From Streptomyces sp. NBC_00708 (lineage in GTDB: Bacteria > Actinomycetota > Actinomycetes > Streptomycetales > Streptomycetaceae), in contig CP108997.1 in NCBI GenBank assembly GCA_036226585.1, forward strand, positions 6,324,001 to 6,388,000: DNA of 64,000 nt, written 5' to 3'. The position numbers were made by a program, and so were the translations under genes. Position 1 is the first letter of the stretch; each line of letters starts with the position of its first letter. Of this stretch, positions 1 through 8,659 are shown in pieces. The notes under the pieces were generated by a model that saw only the letters and a list, made by a program, of their open reading frames with translations, did not search any database and had not been told where the DNA came from.

Positions 1-1870
1 GGGGAATGATGCCGCCGGCGATGACCGGGATGTCGCCGGCCCCGGTGCGGCGCAGCCGGGTCAGCACGTCCGGCACCAGCTCGGCGTGCGAGCCGGACAG
101 GATGGACAGGCCGACGCAGTGCACGTCCTCGGCGACGGCGGCCGAGACGATCTGCTCGGGCGTCAGACGGATGCCCTGGTAGACGACCTCGAAGCCGGCG
201 TCCCTGGCCCGCACCGCGATCTGCTCGGCGCCGTTGGAGTGCCCGTCCAGACCGGGCTTGCCGACGAGCAGCCGCAGCCGCCCGACCCCCAGGTCCTCGG
301 CGGTCCGCGCGGTCTTCTCGCGTACGACGGCGAGCGGCGAGCCCTCCTCGGCGGTCACCGCGACCGGGGCGGACGACACCCCGGTCGGCGCCCGGAACTC
401 GCCGAACACGTCCCGCAGCGCCCAGGACCACTCACCGGTGGTCACCCCGGCGCGGGCGCACTCGACGGTCGCCTCCATCAGGTTCTCGGTGCCCGCCGCG
501 GCCTTCTTCAGCGCGGCCAGCGCCTCGGTGGCGCGGGGCTCGTCGCGGTTGTCGCGCCACTCGTGGAGCGCGGCGACCACCCTCGCCTCGTTCGCCGGGT
601 CGACCGTCATGATCGCCCCGTCGAGGTCGGCGGTGAGCGGGTTGGGCTCGGTCGTCTCGTAGACGTTGACGCCGATGATCTTCTCGTCACCGGCCTCGAT
701 CCGGGCCCGCCGCTCGGCGTGCGAGGAGACCAGCTCGGACTTGAGGTAGCCCGACTCGACGGCCGCCATGGCGCCGCCCATCTGCTCGATCCGGTCCATC
801 TCGGCCAGCGAGTCGGTGACCAGCTCCTCGACCTTGGCCTCGATGACGTGCGAACCGGCGAAGATGTCCTCGTACTCCAGCAGGTCGCTCTCGTGGGCCA
901 GGACCTGCTGGATGCGCAGCGACCACTGCTGGTCCCAGGGCCGGGGGAGGCCCAGCGCCTCGTTCCAGGCGGGCAGCTGCACGGCGCGGGCGCGGGCGTC
1001 CTTGGAGAGGGTCACGGCCAGCATCTCCAGCACGATGCGCTGGACGTTGTTCTCCGGCTGCGCCTCGGTCAGGCCCAGCGAGTTGACCTGGACGCCGTAG
1101 CGGAACCGGCGCTGCTTGGCGTCCGTGATGCCGTAGCGCTCGCGGGTGACGCGGTCCCAGATGCGGCCGAAGGCGCGCATCTTGCACATCTCCTCGATGA
1201 AGCGGACGCCCGCGTTCACGAAGAACGAGATCCGCGCGACGACGGCCCCGAACTTCTCCTCGGGCACCTGCCCGGAGGCACGTACCGCGTCGAGGACCGC
1301 GACGGCCGTCGACATCGCGTACGCGATCTCCTGGACCGGGGTGGCCCCGGCCTCCTGGAGGTGGTAGCTGCAGATGTTGATCGGGTTCCACTTGGGGATG
1401 CGGTTGACCGTGTACGTGATCATGTCGGTGGTCAGCCGCAGCGAGGGGCCGGGCGGGAAGACGTGCGTCCCGCGCGAGAGGTACTCCTTGACGATGTCGT
1501 TCTGCGTGGTGCCCTGGAGCTTGCCCGGGTCGGCGCCCTGCTCCTCCGCGACGACCTGGTAGAGCGCCAGCAGCCACATGGCGGTGGCGTTGATCGTCAT
1601 CGAGGTGTTCATCTGCTCCAGGGGGATGTCCTGGAACAGCCGGCGCATGTCACCGAGGTGCGACACGGGCACACCGACCCGGCCGACCTCGCCGCGGGCC
1701 AGGATGTGATCGGGGTCGTACCCCGTCTGGGTCGGCAGGTCGAAGGCGACCGACAGACCCGTCTGGCCCTTGGCGAGGTTGCGCCGGTAGAGCTCGTTGG
1801 ACGCCTCGGCCGTGGAGTGGCCCGCGTACGTCCGCATGAGCCAGGGGCGGTCCTTCTGACGTTCGGTCAT
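1..1870 (-). CDS. meaA: Ethylmalonyl-CoA mutase MeaA (partial, 3' end outside window)
   Basis: Coenzyme B12-dependent acyl-CoA mutase. The ethylmalonyl-CoA pathway form converts ethylmalonyl-CoA to methylsuccinyl-CoA and helps supply extender units for polyketides. The visible 623 codons hold the TIM-barrel mutase domain (about residues 20-510, motifs [10 protein letters not shown] and FFVNAGVRF) and the start of the B12-binding domain. The cobalt-ligand motif DGHSNG has its His at residue 544, followed by GLSILSGSH. The gene runs off the left edge. The ATG follows a GAGG and lies 9 nt after the ccr stop, so the two genes form one operon. The neighbouring ccr favours ethylmalonyl-CoA mutase over methylmalonyl-CoA mutase; that is inference from context and length. 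Confidence 0.93.
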   Translation of the reverse strand, partial: MTERQKDRPWLMRTYAGHSTAEASNELYRRNLAKGQTGLSVAFDLPTQTGYDPDHILARGEVGRVGVPVSHLGDMRRLFQDIPLEQMNTSMTINATAMWLLALYQVVAEEQGADPGKLQGTTQNDIVKEYLSRGTHVFPPGPSLRLTTDMITYTVNRIPKWNPINICSYHLQEAGATPVQEIAYAMSTAVAVLDAVRASGQVPEEKFGAVVARISFFVNAGVRFIEEMCKMRAFGRIWDRVTRERYGITDAKQRRFRYGVQVNSLGLTEAQPENNVQRIVLEMLAVTLSKDARARAVQLPAWNEALGLPRPWDQQWSLRIQQVLAHESDLLEYEDIFAGSHVIEAKVEELVTDSLAEMDRIEQMGGAMAAVESGYLKSELVSSHAERRARIEAGDEKIIGVNVYETTEPNPLTADLDGAIMTVDPANEARVVAALHEWRDNRDEPRATEALAALKKAAAGTENLMEATVECARAGVTTGEWSWALRDVFGEFRAPTGVSSAPVAVTAEEGSPLAVVREKTARTAEDLGVGRLRLLVGKPGLDGHSNGAEQIAVRARDAGFEVVYQGIRLTPEQIVSAAVAEDVHCVGLSILSGSHAELVPDVLTRLRRTGAGDIPVIAGGIIP

Positions 1871-1879
1871 CTCTGAACC

Positions 1880-3241
1880 TCAGACGTTCCGGAAGCGGTT
1901 GATGGCGTCCAGGTGCTTCTCGCGCATCTCGTGGTCGCGCACGCCCATGCCCTCGCGCGGGGCCAGCGCCAGGACGCCGACCTTGCCCTGGTGGGCGTTG
2001 CGGTGCACGTCGTGGGCGGCCTGGCCGGTCTCCTCCAGCGAGTAGACCTTGGACAGCGTCGGGTGGATCTTGCCCTTGGCGATCAGACGGTTGGCCTCCC
2101 ACGCCTCGCGGTAGTTGGCGAAGTGGGAGCCGATGATGCGCTTGAGCGACATCCACAGGTAGCGGTTGTCGTACTCGTGGTTGTAGCCCGAGGTCGAGGC
2201 GCAGGTGACGATCGTGCCGCCCTTGCGGGTCACATAGACGCTCGCGCCGAACGTCTCGCGGCCGGGGTGCTCGAAGACGATGTCCACGTCCTCGCCGCCG
2301 GTCAGCTCACGGATGCGCTTGCCGAACCGCTTCCACTCGCGCGGGTCCTGGTTCTGCTCGTCCTTCCAGAACTTGTAGCCCTCGGCGTTGCGGTCGATGA
2401 TCGCCTCGGCGCCCATCTTCCGGCAGATCTCCGCCTTCTGGTCGCTGGAGACGACACAGATCGGGTTGGCGCCGCCGGCCAGCGCGAACTGCGTGGCGTA
2501 CGAGCCGAGGCCGCCGCTGGCGCCCCAGATCAGCACGTTGTCGCCCTGCTTCATGCCGGCGCCGTTGCGCGAGACGAGCTGGCGGTACGCGGTGGAGTTG
2601 ACGAGCCCGGGAGCCGCTGCCTCCTCCCAGCTGAGGTGGTCCGGCTTCGGCATCAGCTGGTTGGACTTGACGAGGGCGATCTCCGCCAGGCCGCCGAAGT
2701 TGGTCTCGAAGCCCCAGATGCGCTGCTCCGGGTCGAGCATCGTGTCGTTGTGGCCGTCCGAGGACTCCAGTTCGACCGAGAGGCAGTGCGCGACGACCTC
2801 GTCACCGGGCTTCCAGGCGTTGACGCCCGGCCCGGTGCGCAGGACGACACCCGCGAGGTCGGAGCCGATGATGTGGTACGGCAGGTCGTGGCGCTTGGTG
2901 AGCTCGCTGACCCGTCCGTAGCGCTCCAGGAAGCCGAAGGTGGAGACCGGCTCGAAGATGGAGGTCCAGACGGAGTTGTAGTTCACCGAGCTGGCCATGA
3001 CCGCGACCAGGGCCTCGCCCGGACCGAGCTCCGGCACCGGCACGTCCTCCACGTGGAGGGACTTGCGCGGGTCCTTGTCGCGGCTGTCCACTCCGGCGAA
3101 CATCTCCGCCTCGTCCTTGTGCACGGTGACCGCGCGGTACGACTCGGGGATCGACAGCGCCGCGAAGTCGGCGGCGGTGGGCGCGGCGGAGCCGCCCTTC
3201 GCTTCGGTCTGCGACTGGATCGCGTCCAGGATTTCCTTCAC
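1880..3241 (-). CDS. ccr: Crotonyl-CoA carboxylase/reductase
   Basis: NADPH-dependent reductive carboxylation of crotonyl-CoA to ethylmalonyl-CoA, a cytoplasmic step in acetate assimilation and in making ethylmalonyl units. The 453-residue protein is a medium-chain dehydrogenase/reductase: a GroES-like N-terminal half, then a Rossmann motif GASGGLGSYA from about residue 241, and the family-typical NTAYRQLVS and ASTSGYNHEYDNRYLW stretches. The open frame continues upstream to 3496. I chose the GTG at 3241 because GGAGG sits 5 nt before it and the sequence from KEILDAIQ onward is family-like, while the upstream part is Pro/Ala-rich nonsense. It is first in an operon with meaA. Confidence 0.95.
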   Translation of the reverse strand: MKEILDAIQSQTEAKGGSAAPTAADFAALSIPESYRAVTVHKDEAEMFAGVDSRDKDPRKSLHVEDVPVPELGPGEALVAVMASSVNYNSVWTSIFEPVSTFGFLERYGRVSELTKRHDLPYHIIGSDLAGVVLRTGPGVNAWKPGDEVVAHCLSVELESSDGHNDTMLDPEQRIWGFETNFGGLAEIALVKSNQLMPKPDHLSWEEAAAPGLVNSTAYRQLVSRNGAGMKQGDNVLIWGASGGLGSYATQFALAGGANPICVVSSDQKAEICRKMGAEAIIDRNAEGYKFWKDEQNQDPREWKRFGKRIRELTGGEDVDIVFEHPGRETFGASVYVTRKGGTIVTCASTSGYNHEYDNRYLWMSLKRIIGSHFANYREAWEANRLIAKGKIHPTLSKVYSLEETGQAAHDVHRNAHQGKVGVLALAPREGMGVRDHEMREKHLDAINRFRNV

Positions 3242-3605
3242 GGGTGCCTCCGGCGGTGCTGCGTCAGGGAACGCTGAGGGTCCCTGCGGACAGGGGGGGG
3301 ACGGGTCTGGAGGTGTGCCGTCGGTTCGGCGGGTGTTGCTCGGCTGCTTGCTCTGTGGAGCAGAAGGGTTGCCTGGTGACGCAGGCGTCCGGGCGCGCAG
3401 GCGCGGTGGCTTGCGGGGACAGCCGGCGTACGTGAGATCCCAGCACGCCGGCCGCCCGGATGCCTTCAACGTATGGCACTGCGTGACAGCTGACAAGGCA
3501 CTCGGTGCCAGTAATTTCCCTCAATTGTCAGTCGACTGCCACGCATGAGCAACACGGGCAGCGGTATGGGCCGAATCGCCCATGAGTGTCCGCTTGGAGG
3601 TCCGG
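3242..3605. other. Gap of 364 bp upstream of ccr
   Basis: No convincing gene. It should hold the promoter of ccr-meaA, but I cannot place a good -35/-10 pair. Two palindromes stand out in the less GC-rich half: GGCACTCGGTGCC at 3497-3509 and CAGTCGACTG at 3529-3538. Either could be a regulator site. The short open frames here lack ribosome sites and family character. Confidence 0.4.
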
Positions 3606-4418
3606 TCAGGAAGAGGCGCGGCGGTAGACGTACGGAGTCGTGGTGGTCAGGACCGTGAAGCCGAGCCGCTCCAGGATCGGGCGGCTGTCCTCGGTCGCGT
3701 CCACCTGGAGATACCGGAAGCCGCGCTCCGCCGCCACGCCCGCACGGAAGGCCACCAGGGCCCGGTAGATCCCCCGCCCGCGCCACTCCTCGGCCGTACC
3801 GCCGCCCCACAGCCCCGCGAATCCCGTGCCCGGGTACAGCTCCATCCGGGCGGAGCTGACCGGCTCGTCGCCCGCCATGGCCACGAGCGCCACGAAGTGC
3901 TCCGGATCCTCCCGCAGCCGGGCCGTGACCTGTTTGCGGAGCCACGACCCGTCCTTGCCGAACGCCCGCTCATTGGCGCGCGCCATCAGCTCGGCGCCCG
4001 CCTCGTCCCGCACCTCTTCCAGCCGGACGCCCTCCGGCAGCCGCACCGCCGTCGCCAGCTCCGCCACCCGCGCCACGAGCAGCGTCTCCGGCTCCTCGGC
4101 CTCGAAGCCGGCCGCCAGCAGCCGCGCCCCCAGGTCGCCGGGCCGGTCGTGCCCGTACAGCTTCCACTCGAACGCGTCGCAGCCGACCCGCTCGCAGTGC
4201 GCCACCTGCTCCGCGATCGCCGCGTCCGCCCGGACGCCGTCCAGGCCGGGGGAGGACCAGCACACCCCGTTCCAGTCGTGCGCGGCGCCCACCTGCCGTA
4301 CGACGTCACCCGCGCGCTCCACGCGGACGCCGGGGCCGTCGGGCGGCGCGTGCTCGCGCATCGCCCGGTCGAAGTCGGCGAGGAGGCGGGCCCGGTCCGA
4401 TGTCACATGATCGTTCAT
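3606..4418 (-). CDS. GNAT family N-acetyltransferase
   Basis: Acetyl-CoA-dependent acyltransferase of unknown substrate, 270 residues, longer than a single GNAT domain. The C-terminal GNAT fold (about residues 140-265) has the acetyl-CoA loop in EEWRGRGIYRALVA and the late GFRYLQVDAT strand. The first 130 residues look like a degenerate second GNAT-like half (VAHCERVGCDAFEWKLYGHD), common in Streptomyces acetyltransferases. It lies 47 bp after the TetR gene in the same direction and may share its transcript. The function is not deducible from context. Confidence 0.8.
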   Translation of the reverse strand: MNDHVTSDRARLLADFDRAMREHAPPDGPGVRVERAGDVVRQVGAAHDWNGVCWSSPGLDGVRADAAIAEQVAHCERVGCDAFEWKLYGHDRPGDLGARLLAAGFEAEEPETLLVARVAELATAVRLPEGVRLEEVRDEAGAELMARANERAFGKDGSWLRKQVTARLREDPEHFVALVAMAGDEPVSSARMELYPGTGFAGLWGGGTAEEWRGRGIYRALVAFRAGVAAERGFRYLQVDATEDSRPILERLGFTVLTTTTPYVYRRASS

Positions 4419-4465
4419 CGGGCCACCTCAGCACCGGGGAGCCCGCCCGGCAAACGGTTTCCGGC

Positions 4466-5281
4466 TCAGCGCTCCTTCAGCGCCTGCTGGATCGTCCGCA
4501 TCACTTCGTCCAGCGGTGCGTCCGTACGCGCCACCGCGACCAGCACCTCGCCCTGGGTCTCCACCGAGGCGGCCGGCGGCTTCGCGGGCTCCGCCCCGGC
4601 CGTGCGGCCCGCGCCGATCCCGGTGCCGAACGTGTCCCGCACGATGGCGAAGGCCTGGTCGAGCTGTGCCTCCACATCGCCCTGCCCGTCCGCCCGCAGC
4701 CAGCGGCGCAGCACATGGTTGTGCGCGGTGACGACGGCGGACGCGGCGACCTCGGCCAGCAACGGGTCGTCGTTGCCGGGGTGGTGGTCGCGCTCGTCGA
4801 AGTGGCCCAATAGATAGCGCGTGAACAGCCGCTCGTAGCGGGCCACCGAGGCGATCTCCGCCTGCCGCAGGGTCGGCACCTCACGGGTCAGCTTGTAACG
4901 GGCCACGGAGACCGCGGGCTTGGCCGCGTACATCCGCATGACTTCCTTGATGCCCCGGCACACCGTGTCGAGCGGGTGCTCGTGCGCCGGCGCGGCGTTG
5001 AGGACCGCCTCGGCCCGTACGAGGGTGTCGTCGTGGTCCGGGAAGATCGCCTCTTCCTTGGAGCGGAAGTGCCGGAAGAAGGTCCGCCGGGCCACGCCCG
5101 CCGCACCGGCGATCTCGTCGACCGTGGTGGCTTCGTACCCCTTCGTCGCGAAGAGTTCCATCGCCGCGGCGGCCAGCTCGCGGCGCATTTTGAGCCGCTG
5201 GGCCGCGGCTCGGGTGCCCGCGGCACTTTCCGGGACGTCGGGCGCGGCGGACACTCGGGAGGACCTGGCGGGCTGGGACAT
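4466..5281 (-). CDS. TetR family transcriptional regulator
   Basis: DNA-binding repressor of 271 residues. The helix-turn-helix lies at about residues 35-80 (ATTVDEIAGAAGVARRTFFRHF), a good match to the TetR_N consensus, followed by an all-helical ligand domain and a poorly conserved acidic tail. It sits between the duplicated 3-hydroxyacyl-CoA dehydrogenase and ccr-meaA, which suggests an acyl-CoA-responsive regulator of these genes; this is inference. The start is uncertain: ATG 5281 or ATG 5299, neither with a clear Shine-Dalgarno. A TGCA-N4-TGCA repeat at 5295-5306 overlaps the upper start and could be an autoregulatory site. Confidence 0.87.
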   Translation of the reverse strand: MSQPARSSRVSAAPDVPESAAGTRAAAQRLKMRRELAAAAMELFATKGYEATTVDEIAGAAGVARRTFFRHFRSKEEAIFPDHDDTLVRAEAVLNAAPAHEHPLDTVCRGIKEVMRMYAAKPAVSVARYKLTREVPTLRQAEIASVARYERLFTRYLLGHFDERDHHPGNDDPLLAEVAASAVVTAHNHVLRRWLRADGQGDVEAQLDQAFAIVRDTFGTGIGAGRTAGAEPAKPPAASVETQGEVLVAVARTDAPLDEVMRTIQQALKER

Positions 5282-5322
5282 GGTGTGAACGTACTGCATC
5301 GGTGCAGGAGAGCGCGCCTGCG

Positions 5323-5358
5323 GGGGCGGGCCGCCCGGAGGACCGAGCAGCCCGCCCC
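5323..5358 (-). terminator. Hairpin after the dehydrogenase gene
   Basis: GGGGCGGG (5323-5330) pairs with CCCGCCCC (5351-5358) across a 20-nt loop, just downstream of the stop of the dehydrogenase gene and before the TetR gene. It may partly separate the two transcription units. Confidence 0.4.
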
Positions 5359-5372
5359 AGCCGGCTCCCGCG

Positions 5373-7154
5373 TCAGCGCCGGGCATATTCGCGGAAGCCG
5401 CGTCCCGTCTTGCGGCCCAGGCAGCCCGCGGCGACCAGGTGCTCCAGGAGCGGGGCGGGCGCCAGGCCCGGGTCGCGGAACTCGCTGTGCAGCACCTTCT
5501 CGATGGCCAGCGAGACATCGAGGCCGACCACGTCCAGCAGCTCGAACGGGCCCATCGGGTAGCCGCCGCCCAGCTTCATCGCGGCGTCGATGTCGTCGAG
5601 GGAGGCGTAGTGCTCCTCGACCATCTTGATCGCGTTGTTGAGGTACGGGAACAGCAGCGCGTTCACGATGAACCCGGCCCGGTCCCCGCAGTCCACCGGG
5701 TGCTTGCGGACCTTCAGGCACACCTCGTGGACCGTGGCGTGCACATCGTCGGCGGTCAGCACCGTACGGACGACCTCGACGAGCTTCATCGCGGGCGCCG
5801 GGTTGAAGAAGTGCATCCCGACGACGTCCTCGGGCCGCCCGGTGGCCCGTGCGATCGCCACGACGGGCAGCGAGGAGGTGGTCGTGGCCAGCACCGCGCC
5901 GGGCCGGCACACCTTGTCGAGGGTGGCGAACAGCTGCTGCTTGACCGCCAGATCCTCGGCGACCGCCTCCACGGCCAGGTCCACCTCCGCGAACGCGTCC
6001 AGCGTGGCCGCGGCCGTGATCCGGGCCAGCGTCTCGTCCCGCGCCTGCTCGGTCAGCCGGCCCTTGGTGACCGACCGGTCCAGCGACTTGGCGATCCGGG
6101 CCTTGGCGAGGTCCGCCTTCTCCTGTCCGCGTGCGGCCAGCACCACGTCGTAACCCGCCTTGGCGAAGACCTCGGCGATGCCCGAGGCCATCGTCCCGGA
6201 GCCCGCGACGCCCACCGACCGCACGGTGCGCCCGGTGGCCTCCGCGCCGCGCGGGGCGGGCGTCAGCGCGTCCGGCACCACGGTCTGGCTGCCCGGCCCG
6301 GCGTACGTGTAGAAGCCGCGGCCCGCCTTGCGGCCGGTCAGCCCGGCGGCGGCGAGCTGGCCGAGGACGGGGGCGGGGGCGTGCAGGCGGTCGTGCGAGG
6401 CGGAGTACATCGCCTCCAGGACGGTACGGGCCGTGTCGATGCCGATCAGGTCCAGCAGGGCCAGCGGGCCCATCGGCAGACCGCAGCCCAGCTTCATCGC
6501 CGCGTCGATGTCCTCGCGGGTGGCGTAGTTCGCCTCGTACATCGCGGCGGCCTGGTTGAGGTAGCCGAACAGCAGGCCGTCGGCGACGAACCCGGGCCGG
6601 TCGCCGACGGACACCGGCTCCTTGCCCAGCAGGCGGGCCAGCTCCGTGACGGCCGCGACAGCCGGCGGGGCCGTCAGCACCGAGGAGACGACCTCGACCA
6701 GCTTCATCGCCGGCGCGGGGTTGAAGAAGTGCAGGCCGAGAACCCGCTCGGGGTGCTGCGACTCGGCGGCCAGCCGGGTCACGGACAGGGCGTTGGTGCC
6801 GGTGGCGAGGATGGCGGTGGGGGAGACGATCGCGTCGAGCTCCCGGAAGAGCTGCTGCTTGATCTCGTACGACTCCGGCACGACCTCGATGACCAGCTCG
6901 GCGTCGGCGGCGGCCTGGAGGTCGGAGAACGTACGGAACCGTGCCAGGGTGTCGCGGCGCTCCTCCTCGGTGATCCGCTCGCGCTCCACGGCGCGGGCGG
7001 TGGACGCCTCCAGGGAGGCGACGGCCTGGCGGGCGGCGGCTTCGTCGACGTCGATGCCGATGACCTCGCGGCCGGACCGGGCCAGGACCTCGGAGATACC
7101 GGTGCCCATCGTGCCGAGGCCGACGACGGCAATGGTGGAGAGAGGGGTGTCCAT
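5373..7154 (-). CDS. Tandem 3-hydroxyacyl-CoA (3-hydroxybutyryl-CoA) dehydrogenase
   Basis: NAD-dependent oxidation/reduction at C3 of hydroxyacyl-CoA, probably the acetoacetyl/3-hydroxybutyryl-CoA step feeding crotonyl-CoA to Ccr. The 593-residue protein is an internal duplication of the whole ~295-residue enzyme. Module 1 has its dinucleotide motif GLGTMGTG near residue 12, and module 2 has GSGTMASG near residue 318. Each has its own HFFNPAPAMKLVEVV and a C-terminal PMGP dimer domain. No enoyl-CoA hydratase domain is present, unlike FadB. The start ATG is preceded by TGGAG. Paralogues of this type lie next to ccr in other streptomycetes (recalled, not checked). Confidence 0.92.
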   Translation of the reverse strand: MDTPLSTIAVVGLGTMGTGISEVLARSGREVIGIDVDEAAARQAVASLEASTARAVERERITEEERRDTLARFRTFSDLQAAADAELVIEVVPESYEIKQQLFRELDAIVSPTAILATGTNALSVTRLAAESQHPERVLGLHFFNPAPAMKLVEVVSSVLTAPPAVAAVTELARLLGKEPVSVGDRPGFVADGLLFGYLNQAAAMYEANYATREDIDAAMKLGCGLPMGPLALLDLIGIDTARTVLEAMYSASHDRLHAPAPVLGQLAAAGLTGRKAGRGFYTYAGPGSQTVVPDALTPAPRGAEATGRTVRSVGVAGSGTMASGIAEVFAKAGYDVVLAARGQEKADLAKARIAKSLDRSVTKGRLTEQARDETLARITAAATLDAFAEVDLAVEAVAEDLAVKQQLFATLDKVCRPGAVLATTTSSLPVVAIARATGRPEDVVGMHFFNPAPAMKLVEVVRTVLTADDVHATVHEVCLKVRKHPVDCGDRAGFIVNALLFPYLNNAIKMVEEHYASLDDIDAAMKLGGGYPMGPFELLDVVGLDVSLAIEKVLHSEFRDPGLAPAPLLEHLVAAGCLGRKTGRGFREYARR

Positions 7155-7498
7155 CACGGGACTCCAGGGATGAGTGACGACTGAGGGGACGCACGGGGCG
7201 CGCGAGGCGCACGGCGTGCGGGAGGTGCCTGTCGTGGTGCTCGACCACCGGGCGTGATCCACGCACGGGAGGGGAAGGGAGCGACGGACTCTGTCCCGGA
7301 GCCACGTCTCGTACAGCTGCCGAACCGACAACACTCCGGGTGGCTGCGTCACCAGGCCACCGGAGCCGACGGGAGAATGTCCCGCTCACCTGAGCTTAAC
7401 CGGCGGGTAACGAGCGCGCCAGCCCTGCCGAGTTGTGGTCCGGGCCACATTTCCACCGCCTGCGGGCACGCAGCGTGTCCGCCATTACGCTGACAGTC
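7155..7498. other. Divergent intergenic region, dehydrogenase / HEAT protein
   Basis: 344 bp without a supported gene, between divergent starts. It contains an imperfect palindrome TTAACCGGCGGGTAA (7396-7410; TTA-CC arms mirrored) suited to a dimeric regulator such as the neighbouring TetR protein. It also contains the leaderless-type hexamer TACGCT at 7486-7491, seven nt before the HEAT gene ATG. Confidence 0.4.
7486..7491 (+). promoter_or_regulatory. Leaderless -10 hexamer TACGCT for the HEAT gene
   Basis: TACGCT ends 7 nt before the ATG at 7499. No ribosome site precedes that ATG, so transcription probably starts at or next to the A of the start codon, a common arrangement in Streptomyces. 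No -35 element is recognisable. Confidence 0.5.
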
Positions 7499-8074
7499 AT
7501 GGATGACGAGGAGTTGCGCTCGCTGACGCACCGACTGGCCGAAGAGACGGGGGAGTCGGCGGCCTGCCGTGCCCTGCTCGCCACCGAGGACACCGAGGAA
7601 CTGGCCCGGGTCCTCGTCGAGCACGAACGCCCGCTCTGGGCCCGCGAGATCGCCGCGTTCCGCCTGGGCTGCGCGGGAGACCGCCGCGCCTTCGAACCCC
7701 TGGTGCTCCTCCTCAACCACCGCGACCCCGAACGCTGCGTCAGCGCCGCCCACGCCCTGACCCGCCTCGCCGACCCCCGCACCCCGAGGGCCGCCGCCGC
7801 CCTCGCCACCAACTCCCTGCGCACGGCCTACGCCCTGCACCCGGTCCGCCTCCTCACCACCCTGCGCGCCCCGGAATCCGCCCCCGCCCTCATCGAGACC
7901 CTGTCCGGCCTGCTGACCCCGGACGAACCGCACTGGCGGGTCGCCCTGGCGTGCGTCGAGGGCCTGGGATCCCTGGGAGACGCCGCCGCCCGCCCGGTCC
8001 TGGAGGCGGCCCTGCCGAGGCCCCGGCTGGCGGAGGCGGCCCGGGAGGCGCTCAGCCGGCTGCCGGCGGGATGA
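7499..8074 (+). CDS. HEAT-repeat domain protein
   Basis: 191-residue, acidic, Ala/Leu/Arg-rich protein made of paired helices in the HEAT/PBS-lyase pattern (WAREIAAFRLGCAGDRRAFEP, then CVSAAHALTRLADPRTPRAA and WRVALACVEGLGSLGDAAARP). Such repeats usually form protein-binding scaffolds; no catalytic residues are visible. I chose ATG 7499 because it fits a leaderless start and the protein then begins with an acidic helix (DDEELRSLTHRL). The last 23 bp overlap the 3' end of the converging acetyltransferase gene. The partner is unknown. Confidence 0.82.
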   Translation: MDDEELRSLTHRLAEETGESAACRALLATEDTEELARVLVEHERPLWAREIAAFRLGCAGDRRAFEPLVLLLNHRDPERCVSAAHALTRLADPRTPRAAAALATNSLRTAYALHPVRLLTTLRAPESAPALIETLSGLLTPDEPHWRVALACVEGLGSLGDAAARPVLEAALPRPRLAEAAREALSRLPAG

Positions 8075-8615
8075 GTGTGCGGACGTACCGCACCTCCGGC
8101 ACCGCGACGCCGTCCACGTCGAAGGGTTCCTCGGCCCCGTCCGTGCGGAAGCCCGCGCGCTCGTAGAAGCGGCGGGCCGGGGCGTTCTCCTTCAGCACCC
8201 ACAGGGCGAGGTCCGGATACCCGGCCGCGGCGGCACGCGTGAGCACCTCGGTCATCAGGGCCCGGCCCACGCCCGTCCCGGTCTGTTCCGGGAGGACGTA
8301 GATCGCGTACAGCTCCCCGCGTGCGAGCCGGCGTCCGTCCTCGCGGTACGGGCCGAGGGCCGCCCAGCCGACGACGCCGGCGCCCGGCCGCTCGGCGACC
8401 ACGTTGACGACGCCGTTCCGCGAGGCCAGATGGCGGCGCCGGAGTGCCGCGTCCTCGGCGATGTCCATCGCGTCCAGGTGGGCCTGCGGCATCAGCCCCG
8501 CGTAGGCGCTCTGCCAGCCGCGTACCCGGACCGTCGCGACGGCCTCGCAGTCCGCGAGCGTCATGTCGCGGACATACGGAGCGGGGGCGTGCGCGGGGGC
8601 CGGCCGATCGGTCAC
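8052..8615 (-). CDS. GNAT family N-acetyltransferase
   Basis: Single-domain acetyl-CoA-dependent N-acetyltransferase of 187 residues. The GNAT core is complete: QTGTGVGRALMTEVL carries the pyrophosphate-binding loop, followed by LWVLKENAPARRFYERAGF, the classic strand/helix with the late Tyr. The start is a GTG (VTDRPAPAHAP); the next internal ATG would remove the first strand. The substrate is unknown. It is 44 bp after the stretch that ends the peptidase gene and faces the HEAT gene tail-to-tail with a 23-bp overlap. Confidence 0.83.
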   Translation of the reverse strand: MTDRPAPAHAPAPYVRDMTLADCEAVATVRVRGWQSAYAGLMPQAHLDAMDIAEDAALRRRHLASRNGVVNVVAERPGAGVVGWAALGPYREDGRRLARGELYAIYVLPEQTGTGVGRALMTEVLTRAAAAGYPDLALWVLKENAPARRFYERAGFRTDGAEEPFDVDGVAVPEVRYVRTLIPPAAG

Positions 8616-8659
8616 GCGGCCATCCTCGCGCACGCCCCCGGGAGAGGCACTGCCTTTTC

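Noticed and set aside
3264..3524. Small open frames in the ccr leader
   Set aside because: No ribosome sites, Cys/Arg/Pro-rich random composition, and located where the promoter must be.
5439..7184. 581-codon open frame on the plus strand
   Set aside because: It is a mirror of the duplicated dehydrogenase gene; its product is His/Gly/Arg-rich with no family resemblance, as expected from GC-rich antisense frames.
4888..7389. 833-codon open frame on the minus strand
   Set aside because: Antisense-like Arg/Gly composition, overlapping the TetR and dehydrogenase genes in a wrong frame.
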